Below, piece after piece: positions 11,001 to 23,373 of a stretch of 64,000 bases of DNA. Made by a program: the position numbers and the translations under genes. Location of the stretch: NCBI GenBank assembly GCA_022606135.1, contig JABYQN010000006.1, positions 2,046,001 through 2,110,000 on the forward strand, read 5' to 3'. The stretch comes from Fomes fomentarius. Its lineage: Eukaryota > Basidiomycota > Agaricomycetes > Polyporales > Polyporaceae. How positions within the stretch are numbered: position 1 is the first letter of the stretch; the number at the start of each line of letters is the position of its first letter. The notes below the pieces were generated by a model. That model searched no databases, was not told the origin of the DNA, and was given only the letters and a program-made list of their open reading frames with translations.

Positions 11001-11267
11001 AAGACGGTCTGGGGCACGCACATGCATTCTCTGCCTCCACGCACAGACTCCGAGCGAACAAGGAAGAGTTGCCCCTCAGAGATCTTGACGACCTCCGCCG
11101 CATTAGGATCGTCTGCGATGCATGCAGATGATGTCAGTGGCCGGTCTTTCGCGCTTTCGCAACGGCTCACGTACGCCAAACTTTGCCAAGCACTGCGGTA
11201 GAAACAGTTGTTATGAGTGTCAGCGATGTATAGATGGACAGCACGTACGGCTTCGGAAGATGTTCAT
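8003..11267 (-). CDS. VID27: VID27 family protein
   Basis: This is a cytosolic fungal protein named for vacuolar import and degradation of gluconeogenic enzymes; its molecular role is poorly known. Exon 1 starts at 11267 (MNIFRS). The N-terminal region carries DDPNAAEVVKISEGQLFLVR and MATIRRVPSVEHTFQLVITRVFEDGDQELLEDEEE. The middle holds a PH-like portion: LFTEQAELYLWDKDASNFIK, then ESEEAFEEFRRAFTRALWEG. A very acidic linker follows, then the beta-propeller-like VID27 domain with KGDRSYVVRDDKIGVFSHTG, KMILMNPAEPNSLFNLDIER and VVGISHNALFRVDPR. Further blocks are KGDIRLFDSIGKNAKTALPP and TGQYVVAWDFAKVKKG. The last exon reads EIVALQNDVLAINKKNLKRP and ends in SGIVNSPY at 8003. The gene is complete and multi-exonic. 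It is divergent from the small gene at 11476. Confidence 0.9.
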
Positions 11268-11475
11268 GGTGGCGGCTGAGAGAGCAGTGGGACTTCTACC
11301 GCGGACCTGGATTAAGCCGCTAAGTTGTACTATGTCACTAGTAGCGCGGCGCGGAGCGGTGAGCGTGACAATTGCGGTGTGACACACCAGTCGCGTCAGT
11401 CACATCACGCTCATACTGCCCGGCGGCGGCGAGCTCTAAGTACCGTTTTCACCGCCGCCGAACGCGTTTGGTGGG
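11268..11475. promoter_or_regulatory. Divergent promoter VID27 / small gene
   Basis: A 208-bp region between two divergent start codons. It contains an inverted repeat of CGG triplets: CGGCGGCGG at 11421-11429 and CCGCCGCCG at 11452-11460, with 22 bp between the arms. CGG/CCG half-sites are the usual targets of Zn2Cys6 factors, and the arms could also form a hairpin. Confidence 0.4.
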
Positions 11476-11917
11476 ATGGCTTCCTCAGCTCGCTTTGCTA
11501 CGCCACCTTTGTCATTCTCAGGTAGGCAATGCTAATGTATAATGATATATCTCTTCGTGCTGATTGCAGACTCCAGCTAATAGGGAACCGGTCACTCCGG
11601 AAGGCTCAGGCTTCCGCAATCGTGGAACAACCCAGGTACGCTAAGCTGTGCGTTCATCTGCCGTGATGATATATCTCACCTGTCATTGATTGCAGACACC
11701 GGGAGCAGATGCCTCTCCAACGTCCTCGACCATCTCCAACTTTTCTACTAGGGTGTTAGAGCCATCTCGTTCCCTCTACCGCTCAATTCCCTCAGCGCCG
11801 CCGTCAGCCCTGGGGACCCCAGCGCGCAAGGTGACCATTCGTGCGGACCCTGCAATCCTGACGTGCTTCGATCCATCCGACAAGGAGCTGTACGACCTCT
11901 GGGTGCCCAAATCGTAA
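11476..11917 (+). CDS. Small conserved-looking protein, unrecognised
   Basis: Three exons give about 114 residues. Exon 1 (from 11476) encodes MASSARFATPPLSFS. Exon 2 reads ANREPVTPEGSGFRNRGTTQ, using the CCAG acceptor in CTCCAG because the earlier CAG leads to a stop. Exon 3 (from about 11697) reads TPGADASPTSSTISNFSTRV and ends with RKVTIRADPAILTCFDPSDK, then ELYDLWVPKS. The N-terminal two thirds is Ser/Thr/Pro-rich and probably disordered. The ending, from the Arg-Ala-Asp-Pro to the Asp-Leu-Trp motif, looks like a short conserved interaction motif. I cannot assign a function. Splice borders are canonical and the composition is coding-like. Confidence 0.55.
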
Positions 11918-12282
11918 TGCCTTGTTCATATCAAGGGTGCTGTGGCAACCATTATGCCATGCCAGACCATGTACACGCATGTTGATCCATGGGAACTTTT
12001 CGTCGTCGCGCTTTCTATCCATGCTTCAGATTTGGTCTTAATGCACCATTTATAAGGAATGGCACTGTGTATGCTATGCTACACATACCACGTAGATGCT
12101 ACAGCTATGGACACTCAATCAAAAGAACTAAATAATTACAGTAATAATGCAAAGGATTGTGAGAGCTACGATAGTAGGATATGCGAATGAGCGTGGACAG
12201 ACGACAACACGTTAAGATGTAACCAAGAACAAAGCCAAACTGATAGTCAAGCACCGAGACAACCCTCATACAGCTCGTCAGA
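11918..12282. other. Intergenic, converging 3' ends
   Basis: About 365 bp of AT-richer sequence between a plus-strand and a minus-strand stop codon. I see no gene; it presumably holds both 3' UTRs. Confidence 0.5.
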
Positions 12283-13920
12283 CTATATCCAGGCCCCCGT
12301 CGGCCTTGCCTTCAAATTCGCAGCGTGATCCTTCGAGCCGCCCTCCTTCAGCGCTACCCTTTGCTTCAGGCCAGGCGGAGACGGCCACGGCCCCTCAGCC
12401 TCGGAACTCCCTCCGCTCTTTCTGGTGCCAGCACCAGAACTAGCGAAGCCGGAGTCGTCCGACTTCCGCTGAGCGGCCTTCTCCTCGGCGCTGGTGGGCT
12501 CCACGGCTTCCCGTAGAGTGTGAAGACTCTTGTTGCTGGTGTTGCTCAATGCGCGCATATGCAAGCCCAATCCTCCGAGGTTGGTCGGACTGGCCTGATG
12601 ACGATGCCGGAGCTCGTCTGTGCAGAGCCGCTGGAGCTCCTCGAGGCCGAGGTATATCGCTTCATCTCGGAGTTCAAGGAGCGCCTCGATGCGAGAATGG
12701 GAGCCGTTTAGACGAACACCGTGCGGGAGAACCGCGGAGCACTCCGCTGTCGACGGAGGTGATCGGAGGTACGTAAGGATATGTGCGTATCTGCATGAGA
12801 AGATGATGGATGATAAACAAGGTTATGATACATTGAGGCATGAACGCAAGTAAACCACTTACGGAGCACTCGGTCTGTCCAGAAAGATGTGCAGGTTGGT
12901 CGACGCCTGGGACAAGATGCCTGAAGATGCCAGGTGATGATTGAAGATGGAATTGAATGAGCTGTCCACGTCGCTTGTGGTCGAGTATATGGACTGTGTA
13001 TCAGAATCCGTGGAAGGGAATAGCCCAAGCAGATATGATGTCAGACGCGAAGGCCGCGATGTCAGTGTTGACATCGTGGTGCGATGTGTGGCGGTACTAG
13101 TCTCCAATGATACAATGATCTTTGAGGGATCCGAGGAGCTGTTGGGAACTGGAGATACAAGGATGGCGCTGAAGGGAGCTTGGGGGGAAGGTACGACAAC
13201 CCCGGCGGGTAGCGGCGGGACTGGAGGGAACAAGTCTAATGGCGACTTGTGCGGGCGGAGGGGAGGCGTAGTCTTAACGGGTGCCAGGTCCGAGTCAAAG
13301 TCTGGGATCGACGGTATAGAAGGAGGGGGTCGCATGGGCGGAGGTGGGTGCACGGCGGTAGGCATGAAGGTTGAGTGCGAGTCGACTGTTTCCGCCTCCT
13401 CTCCCTCATCGGATTCCTCCTCTATATACTCCGCGTCGTTGTCAGGGATCGGGGGTAGCGGAGGACTGCCAGGACGATCATGGAAACTAAGTTCATCGTC
13501 TTCCCTGGCCGTCATAAGCCTCGGTGACGGACTCCTGACACGCGCGAGAAGGTCCGGCGAGGACGCAGAGGCTCTTGGACCAGCAAGAGCCTCCTGCGGG
13601 GTCCGAACGACGATTGCGCCTGCACCTAGAGTGCCACTTCGCGGGAGCGTCAAAGCCTCGACAGGGTTTGCAAACCGAGGCTCAGATATACGGACGGGGC
13701 GCGACGGCGCATATGGTGCGGATTGTATAGAGGCAGAGGACGACGCGCGACTGAGCCAGGTCATCGGGCTGGTCACAGACGGTCGTCGCGTCTTTGTCTT
13801 GTTATTGGGGCTCGTCGGTGGCGATATGGTGCTGACATGTGTGACCGGCATGGGCTTGGATATGGAGGAGACCGAGGCGCTTGGTTTGTGGTGAGTGGTG
13901 CGGGGCGTGTTGAGCATCAT
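12283..13920 (-). CDS. Pro/Ser-rich protein with a C-terminal BTB-like domain
   Basis: Two exons joined across a 72-bp intron (12791-12862, GTAAGT...TGCAG). Exon 1 encodes roughly 350 residues that are mostly low-complexity Ser/Thr/Pro with an acidic patch (EYIEEESDEGEEAETVDSHS) and poly-Pro runs. It ends in ILSQASTNLHIFLDRPSAP. Exon 2 continues YAHILTYLRSPPSTAECS, then GSHSRIEALLELRDEAIYLG, then LEELQRLCTDELRHR. The block from LHIFLDRPS through EAIYLGLEELQRLC matches the second half of BTB/POZ-like domains found in many Agaricomycete proteins. A Ser-rich tail ends in LKARPTGAWI. The protein may be a scaffold or signalling adaptor, but that is inference. The start is the first of two adjacent Met codons; the second is equally possible. 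Confidence 0.65.
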
Positions 13921-14036
13921 TCACGGGGGACGGCGAGCACAAGCACTGCAGATGGGATGGAGATGGGGCGGGAGAAGAGGGTGGGGAAGGGAAGACGCGA
14001 CATCGCAAGGGCATTTGAGCGCAGGACGCAGAACAA

Positions 14037-14867
14037 TTGCCTTCAGCCAGAACAATGCCTCCTCCACGCGAGGCGCCTGCCCAAACCTTGCCGCCTACCA
14101 TATTTGGACAACATCTCTTATTGTCTGCTGTTGTTTTCGCGCCCCGCCTCCGTCTCGCCATGCTCCCGACCACGCACAATCCGACCACGGCACGCTTCCA
14201 GCTCGCCATCCCGTCCCTCCTCGCGTCCATTTCCCCGTCGCTGTCCGCTCTCCACGCGACACGTGCGCACAGCCTTTACCCTGCAGATGCTGCACTCGCC
14301 GGCACACACTGTGTCAGATGTGGTTATCCGCTCATCCCGAGCAATAGCCATACGCGTTCTATCCGCAAGAAAGGAAAGAGGAGTCACGGACAAAGCACCA
14401 TAGTGCGCGCGCTGAGAAGATCTTGTCGGAATTGCGGCCATGATGAAGACGTGCCAGTTGCTGTCGCCGATGCATTCATGGCCTTCCCGATACCCCGAGA
14501 CCGCGCGAAACGCCAGTCTAGCAACATCATCCAGCCTCGTGCATGCATTGCTGCAACTCCTCCCCCAGACTCCCTCGTACCGGGCCCTTCGCAACCTCGT
14601 TCCCTCCAACCGGTCGCATCTCCGGTCCCGTCTCGTCCGGTGTCGTCCCCTGCACCCGCACCCGTGACCCCAAACACTCTTGCGACGAGACATTCGTCGG
14701 CTGGTTCATCTCCAGCTCAACAGGACCATACGCGAGCGAGGTCGCGTCCAAAGAAGAAGATAGGTCTGCAAAGCATGCTTGCGCGTAATCGTGAGCGACA
14801 GGAGCAGGAGAAGAAGCGCGAAGGAAGCCACAACCATGGCCTGTCTGCGTTCCTGCAGGGCTTGTGA
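14037..14867 (+). CDS. Rpr2/Snm1-like zinc-ribbon protein (RNase P/MRP subunit type)
   Basis: A single exon of up to 276 residues. The segment LLSAVVFAPRLRLAMLPTTH is helical. The centre carries two Cys pairs, GTHCVRCGYPLI and RRSCRNCGHDEDVP, the four-Cys zinc ribbon of the Rpr2/Snm1/Rpp21 family. Basic residues lie between them, consistent with binding RNase P or MRP RNA for tRNA or rRNA processing. The C-terminus reads IGLQSMLARNRERQEQEKKR and then SHNHGLSAFLQGL, a short motif typical of fungal Snm1-like proteins. The true start may be the second Met (MPPPREAPAQ, about 14055). Family membership is likely; whether the protein belongs to RNase P or MRP cannot be told from sequence. Confidence 0.65.
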   Translation: MPSARTMPPPREAPAQTLPPTIFGQHLLLSAVVFAPRLRLAMLPTTHNPTTARFQLAIPSLLASISPSLSALHATRAHSLYPADAALAGTHCVRCGYPLIPSNSHTRSIRKKGKRSHGQSTIVRALRRSCRNCGHDEDVPVAVADAFMAFPIPRDRAKRQSSNIIQPRACIAATPPPDSLVPGPSQPRSLQPVASPVPSRPVSSPAPAPVTPNTLATRHSSAGSSPAQQDHTRARSRPKKKIGLQSMLARNRERQEQEKKREGSHNHGLSAFLQGL

Positions 14868-15659
14868 CGATGGACATCGCGTGTTCCTACCCCAGTCACC
14901 GGTTTCGCTGTGCATGCACGATGGCATGCGTTGCGTTCTTCAGGTGTCGGTGGTGCGTCTTCCTCGTCGCCATCTCTCCTCTGTTGACGTGAGAGAGATG
15001 TTGACGACGAACTGATTGGTGTTCAGAGAGGCTACTCCGATGCTTCGATGCCTGCCCTGGCATGACACAACGAGTGTATCGTGCCGACATTTGTAGGTAC
15101 CTTCTATCCCGATCCCAACAAGGATATGACCGGGTACGTTGCTGCTGCCCGTACGTATCACCGCTTCAGGTCTGAGTGGTGCTACATGCCATACGGTCAT
15201 GGTGTTTTGCAGGCGGCTCGGCCAAACTCGTAGTCAGCGCGATAACGCACTCGTGTAAAGCGCATGGCATTCGATGTATATCTATCGTTCCAGTTGGCGA
15301 CTCGTCAATGAAAACTCTCCCACATCCGATCACACCAGAAGAGATGTTGGTAAACAGCATACACATTCGAACGATCCACGAGCAAAACACTCCCCAAATC
15401 ACAGACATGCACAGCTGATCCGTGCAAGAATAGAATGGGAAAGGGCGGAACGATGCGCCGCAAAAGTAGCGTGGAGGTGTGAGCTACAAGCACAGACGAT
15501 CGCCAGAGCACAATTGTCAAGGATGAGATACACAATCGTACAACGGACACGTGGAAAAAAGTGAGGAGGAAGGGGGAACGCATGGAGTACTCCGACCAAC
15601 TATCGTACAAGGTACCGTTCATCAAGGGCGTGAAGAGCGTGAAGAGCCAGCTACAACGT
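14868..15659. other. Intergenic, converging 3' ends
   Basis: About 790 bp between the zinc-ribbon gene and the 3' end of SSD1. Open frames on both strands overlap each other and lack family features or splice logic. I see no supported gene. Confidence 0.45.
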
Positions 15660-18600
15660 TCAGGCGACATGCCTCTTCTCTTCCTGAGCGTAGGGGTTGA
15701 CGCTGTAAACCTTGATGACAGGAGGACTCTTGGTCAAATCGGCGGTGACAATGACCTGGGACAGCGAATATAAGAACGCGATCACCTGCAAGACGATAAG
15801 TTGACATACCGGAACACTCATAAGTTCGCGGATCTCCTGAATCTTGTGACCAGAAGGAAGCGTCTTCAAACCCTCGAATACCGGCGGGAGCTTCTGCTTG
15901 GACAGCAAACGTTGCTTGGAGTTCGCAACGCCCTCAGCGTCGTCCTTGTTGGTACGGCCAAGGACAATCTCGTCCTCCTCATTGTCGTCCTCATCGAAGA
16001 GAGCTTTCTCGTCATGGACTGAACGAGACGTGACCTCCATCTTGAGCGAGTGCTGTTCTGCGTTCTGCTTGACCTTCTTGAGGTGCTCGTCATCGCTGTT
16101 CTCCGCAAGCCATGTAATGACGTCACGCGTCGACCAGTAGATTTGTAGAGTGTGGGCGTGCTCGTCGTAGACATGGTTCTGTGAAACACTCTGGTTCAAT
16201 GCCTGAACAGCACCATGGAAAGCAGTACCAGTACTCACATCAATGGGCATCTGATCGACATGAACACGCTTCTCGATACCAAACTCCGGAATTAGTACAT
16301 CGAAGGCTGCATCCAAGACACCGATAACCTTCGCCTGGCGGACGACAGGCCCATAACGTTGTGTGAGGTCATGAATGAGGACACAGAGGTACAAGTGAGC
16401 GGACTGCTCTTGCGCCAGCTTGGCCGAGTCACGCTTGCTACAGGTAACAGTCAGTGAAATTCAAGATCACACTTGGATGAATTGATACTAGCATGTTGCA
16501 TTGCTGCGCAATCTTCGCCACGGCATCACGGTCCATGTTGAACTTCGGTTCTCCTGCGACTTCGTGAGCAACGAGAGAACTTAAAACACATAGACGGTCA
16601 CATACCACCACCTTGGAGAATAGCGTCAAGCTGGCGGTGAACTAGGATATCCGCATAGCGACGGATCGGAGACGTGAAATGCGAGTAGAGCGGGACGTTG
16701 AGAGCATAGTGACCGTACTTGGCGATGTCGAGCATACCCGCACAGAAGTACTTAGCACGGGGAGAGGCCTTCTGGAGGAAGATCTCGAGGATGGTACGAG
16801 CAGTAGGGTCATCAATTGCCTCGAGAGACTTCATAAGAGCAGCAACTGAAGACGTGTCAACTTTGTGTCCCAGGCGAGCAGCGCGCTCAACGAAGGCGTT
16901 CTAAGGTGCGTGTCAGTGATGCAGTCCGACAAGTCTTCTAGACGACTCACGAGGCGACGCTCAATTGGGCTGTCGTGCCGACGGAGCATGGCTTGCTCAG
17001 AGAAGTGAACCGCAACTTGCTGAGCAACGGCGATATTGGTGAGCAGCATGAACTAAACCGCACATTACCACTGAACATATCACGCGAGAATGGGCAGACA
17101 ATGCCAACCTCTTCAATCAAATTGTGAGCCTCAGTCCGCCGGTACTGGCCGCAATCAGTGGGCATGCCATTTTCATCCAGCTTGAAAGCCAACCGAAGGG
17201 TTTGTGTCTTCACGCAACCAATTTGGAAACGACGTTCACGGAGTTGCTTGGTAATATCGTGAAGAGTCTTGATGTCTTGGCTAATACCGGCAGCATCTTG
17301 CTCGGGGATGATAGGAACACCCAACGTCTTGCCATCAATGACGTCCTGCGCGTTGTTGTACGAGAGTTTGGCAGCGGACCTAGATGAAACAAAGTGTAAG
17401 GGGCTGTTGGTACGTTATGCTATCTATTTACTCACTTAATGATGGTTCTGCCGAACCACTTCTTGACTACCTTCGCGTCCTTGGTCATCGTGAAGATCAC
17501 GGAGAACGCGAGGCGATCTTCTCCAGGCAGGAGACTGCACACCTGCTCACTCAACGTAGGCGGCAGCATTGGAACAGCACGCTGGACGAGATAGACACTC
17601 GTTGCCCTCTTCCTGGCATCGCGGTCAAGGGCAGTGTTGGGCTTGACGAAGTACGATACATCTGCGATGTGCACGCCTATATCGTACGTGCCATCCTCGT
17701 TGGCCTTGATCGAAACGGCGTCGTCGAGGTCCTTGGCGTCCTCTGGATCAATAGTAAAGGCACGCTCATTTCGAAGGTCCTTGCGAACTTCGAACTCGCG
17801 CTCCGGGATGCTGCCAGCAGGTCAGTCAAGCGACCATATCAACTATATTCATAGGCGGACTCACGTCCAAGGCGTGGGTGGGAGGCATTTGTTCACATTG
17901 TCGCTGAACTCCTCCGTGGGGAAGTTGCAATCCTTGAGAAGAGCGCTAGTTTCCACTTCTATGTCGCCAATCGGACCGAGCTCCTCAACGAGGGTACCGA
18001 AGGGATGAAGGGACGAGATAGGCTATCAAGGTACTCAAATGAGTCGAAGGCATGAGTGAATGATCGTCGACACTTACGTGACGCTTGATGCAGGCGACGA
18101 ACAGCTTATTAGCGTACGCCTCCGAGTTCTGCACGAAGTCAGGTGGCGCTTGCTCAGTGGGAATGGCAATGAGGGGAACACGCTTGTCGGTGGGCTTGAA
18201 CCAGACAATCTTGGGGCGCTCGATTGGGCGACGAGGCTCGTCGCCCCTGTCACCTTCCCTCTCGCGACGCTCAGCCTCCTGCTTCTCCTTGGTGGCAGCC
18301 GACGACGGCCGGAGCAGGCCCAGCGTTCCAGAGAACAGCTGTCCAGGCATCCGCTCGACGACCGCGACGACATGGCCAGCAAATTGAGGCTTCACTTCAT
18401 CAGTCACCCTACGCAATATTGTCAGACCACCTTCTGCGATGGTGTCACGTAGTACGCACTCCTCATCCTCGAAGAGCATTAAGCCCTGTCCTTCGACCTC
18501 GACGTCGTCTTTCTTCTTGTCGTTCCTGCGTCCAGCAGCGCCCTTCAGATCGTAAGCAGAATTCTCTTCCTTTTTGCGCTTCTTCTCTTCCTTCTCCTTC

Positions 18601-20704
18601 TTTGTGCCCCAGACCTCGTCGACATCGAGCAGCTCCACTGCGACGATATCACCTTCCAAAGCCCGATTACGATCCTTGGAACCACAGATGTAGATGTCGG
18701 CATCCAAGACTTCCGTCGCAACATATGCGTCCGAACGATTACGTTTGTTGACTCGTAGAATACCTACAACAAGTTTCCCCGCAGCGAGGAGCGGCGGAAG
18801 AGAAGCCTGAGGGAGATAAGGAGCGAACAGCGACTTGCGCTGCGGTTGGTTAGACTGCTGCTGGAGCTGTGATTGGAACTGCTGTTGTTGCTGCTGAAGG
18901 AGGTTCATCCCGCCCAAACCAAGGCCCATCATGTTCGCGGCCATCATGTTCGGGAGCATGTTAGGGAAGCTGAAAGAAGGCAGCTTCTGGTGGTGACCGC
19001 CAGCAGCGGCACGGAACTGCTGTAAGCTCTGGAGCTGAGCCTGAGCTTGGGCAAGATCCGCAGCAAAGTTGCCACCTTGGAGACCACCGACACCTCCATC
19101 TGTGGATGTGTCGACATTCTACTCGTAAATGAAGTAAGAAGGCACTTACTGATGCGCCATGTTGAATCGGTGCGAGAGTGGCCGCCAAGGCCGGGAGGAG
19201 GTACAAATCCGTCGTCAAAGCCATCCGCGCTATGAGAGAAACCAAGAGCAGCCAGGCTAGGTCCGCCAGTCTTGTTCAAAACGTTGACACTGTGACGCCT
19301 GCCATGTCCACGAGGTACAGATGACGGCTGTCCATCAAGACCCATACTCAAGCTGCCGATGTTGCCGAACTGGCCCATGGCAGCCTGAGGACCACCGAAG
19401 GCGTTGAGGCCCACGCTCATCGGGACAGTGCTATGGACACGACGATGGGCGCCGCGGCCAGGCGCAAGGCCGGGGGTCTGGAAGGAGAGAACTTGATTCG
19501 AAGCGAGCTGCTGCTGGTAGAGAGCCTGCTGTTGTTGCTGCAGAGCCTCGATCTGGTTCTGGATGGCGATCTTCGCATACAGGTATCGAGATTGAGACGA
19601 GGAAAATAAGGAGCATACAGACTACTCACCTGCTCAGCCATAATCCCCGAAAAGTCACCACGCTCATCCTGCTGCTTCCGGTGCCCGGTATCCAAGGCGT
19701 CGAAGTTATGCGATTGCTGGGGAAACTGGAAGCCCATGTCTTCCTCGTTGATCGGTGGGCCCATGGAAAGGTTCGAGCTGGGGCGCCTGCGTGCGCCGAA
19801 CATGAAGTTGGGAGCGAGCTGAGGGCGGCCAGAGGGGCCGAGGTTGTCACTCTGCTCTTGCTGCTGCTGGGCGGCGAGTGCCTGGAAGCGGGAGGATTGA
19901 AGCTCTGCGAGAGCGAGCGGCGCTGGTGTCCGGTCTGGTAGGCATTATCGAGGATCTCTCCCTCTTCCACAAGCGGAGTGCCCTGATCCTCGACGTCCTC
20001 GATCATCGATCCCAGGTTCGGACTGTAACCAACGTTGGAGTTCAAGGAGGAAGCTCCGAGGGATGCGGCCTTACGGTGACGCGGCGGCTGCTCGAAGTTA
20101 TTACTCGGGAATGCGGCGGCGCCAGGCTGGAAGATAGGAGCATTGGCGGGAAGGTTTGAGCCAGCTGCCAAGGCCTGCTGCTGCGCATTGCCGGACTGAG
20201 TAGGGGGAGAGGTCGTCTTGAGATCAGCGATGACCCGCTGAAGGGAGGAGAGCGCATCGCTGCTCTCGTTCGACGGAGGAGGAGCGGGAGAGCCCGAAGG
20301 TTGCCTCTGTCTGTTGTTTCCGCCCTGGCGGTTGCCCTGCGAAGTCGACTGGGAGGCCTTCCTGTGTCCGCCCCGCTGACCACCGGACTGCGACTTGCCG
20401 CGCTGCCTGCCCTCGCCACTGTTGCTGTTCTTTGCGTTGGCGGACTCGGAACCTGAATCTGCGGCGCCTTGAGCGTTGCCCGCGTTGGGGCCCTTCTTGT
20501 TCATCGAGCGGTTGCTCGAGCGCGAGGACGGCCGAGGGTTGCCCGCGCCCGCACTGATGGATGTAGAGCGTCCAGCAGGGCCATTCTTCTTGGGCCCTGC
20601 TTGTTGCCTCCCTGCTGCTGGGCAGAGCCGTTAGACGGCTGCTGTTTCCTGTCGTCCTTCTTAGGCAGCGTCTGCTGCGTTTGAGGCGTGATTTCGTCCG
20701 TCAT
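15660..20704 (-). CDS. SSD1: SSD1-type RNase II-family RNA-binding protein
   Basis: This is a cytoplasmic mRNA-binding protein related to Dis3L2 that controls translation and localisation of cell-wall mRNAs. The N-terminus (start 20704) is a long Gln/Ser/Asn-rich disordered region. Cold-shock/OB segments follow: [20 protein letters not shown] and [20 protein letters not shown]. The RNB domain has [71 protein letters not shown] and [20 protein letters not shown]. The C-terminal S1-like part ends in [13 protein letters not shown]. The ID of [11 protein letters not shown] is notable: all four Asp positions of the RNase II active site are present, whereas budding-yeast Ssd1 is known to have lost catalysis. 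Three matches to the NDR-kinase consensus (HxR/KxxS) lie in the disordered part. Length and domain order are normal, and more than ten introns are apparent. Confidence 0.9.
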
Positions 20705-21231
20705 ATCGTTCGTAACGTGATGTCCGTTTTATGAAAGGCTTTTCGAAGTTATGAGATGTTTTTATGATTCTTGCGTTTTCCAGGAGAAAGATGTGAGGTG
20801 ACGAAAACTGTGGGCGGGTCAATGATGGAAGATGGCCGAGCCTAAGGAGAAACTTACACAAAGTTGGGTGGGAAGTCGTAAACGTAGGCTTTGCCCTGTA
20901 GGGCGAGTGGGGGTTTATGGGAGTGGTTGCCTCAGGAGGGCGTGGAAGGGGATTGTTATCGTCGCAAGGAGAGCGTCGTCTGAGACAGCTAGCTAATAAG
21001 GACATGCGACGCGGCTATACTCCTTTCCCACGTTCCTTAGTCACTGATACGCATTGCATCTCGCGTTCGGAGTTTGCTCGCCTTTCTCAATGCGCTCGCT
21101 CGCAACAATAAAAGTTGCTGGCCTGGTTGTCCCGCACATCATTTGCCATCCGACAAGGACCATACGCATGGAGGAATGATAGTGTGGAGAAGCACAGTAC
21201 ATTATTCTACCAAAGTGGTCTAGAATAGCTC
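20705..21231. other. Intergenic, SSD1 promoter and IDH 3' flank
   Basis: About 530 bp between the SSD1 start and the isocitrate dehydrogenase stop, both minus strand. It should hold the SSD1 promoter and 5' UTR. I see no CACGTG or GATAAG and no gene. Confidence 0.45.
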
Positions 21232-23042
<1,811 letters not shown>

Positions 23043-23373
23043 TTTTGCGCTGTCGGAGGACGACGGGAGAGAGAGGTGGTAAAGCCGAAAGTTGAGAACG
23101 GCGGGGCGGAAATCATGGGCCACACGTGATACATGATGTATTTCCACGTGGTAGAGATCAATCTTCCTGGCTTCGCCCGATGCGCCGTCCGTTATCGGTC
23201 GAACAGCCGATGCGGTGCTGTGCTTGGTCTCAAGCAGCCCAGGCCATATGATTGCGCATTCACACCAGTGGGCCGTGGCATCTGTACAGAAGTACCGATA
23301 TTTGTGCACGAAGTCGATCATGCAAGTGAAATACATCTATTACGCAGTATAATACAAGGCAAAGCGATGGGTA
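23043..23373. promoter_or_regulatory. IDH2-like promoter region
   Basis: This 331-bp gap separates VPS2 (stop at 23374) from the isocitrate dehydrogenase start. It holds two CACGTG hexamers at 23123-23128 and 23145-23150 and otherwise no gene. Confidence 0.45.
23123..23150. promoter_or_regulatory. Pair of CACGTG E-boxes
   Basis: Two perfect CACGTG palindromes whose start points are 22 bp apart, about two turns of the helix. They would therefore lie on the same face of the DNA. They are the most striking motif upstream of the isocitrate dehydrogenase gene. Confidence 0.5.

Noticed and set aside
12941..13894. A plus-strand open frame of 317 codons.
   Set aside because: It is antisense to the Pro/Ser-rich exon of the BTB-like gene, Gly-rich by base composition, and has no homology that I recognise.
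14037..14120. The full upstream start of the zinc-ribbon protein (MPSART).
   Set aside because: Not rejected as a gene, but the first six residues are doubtful; the next Met at about 14055 has a comparable context.
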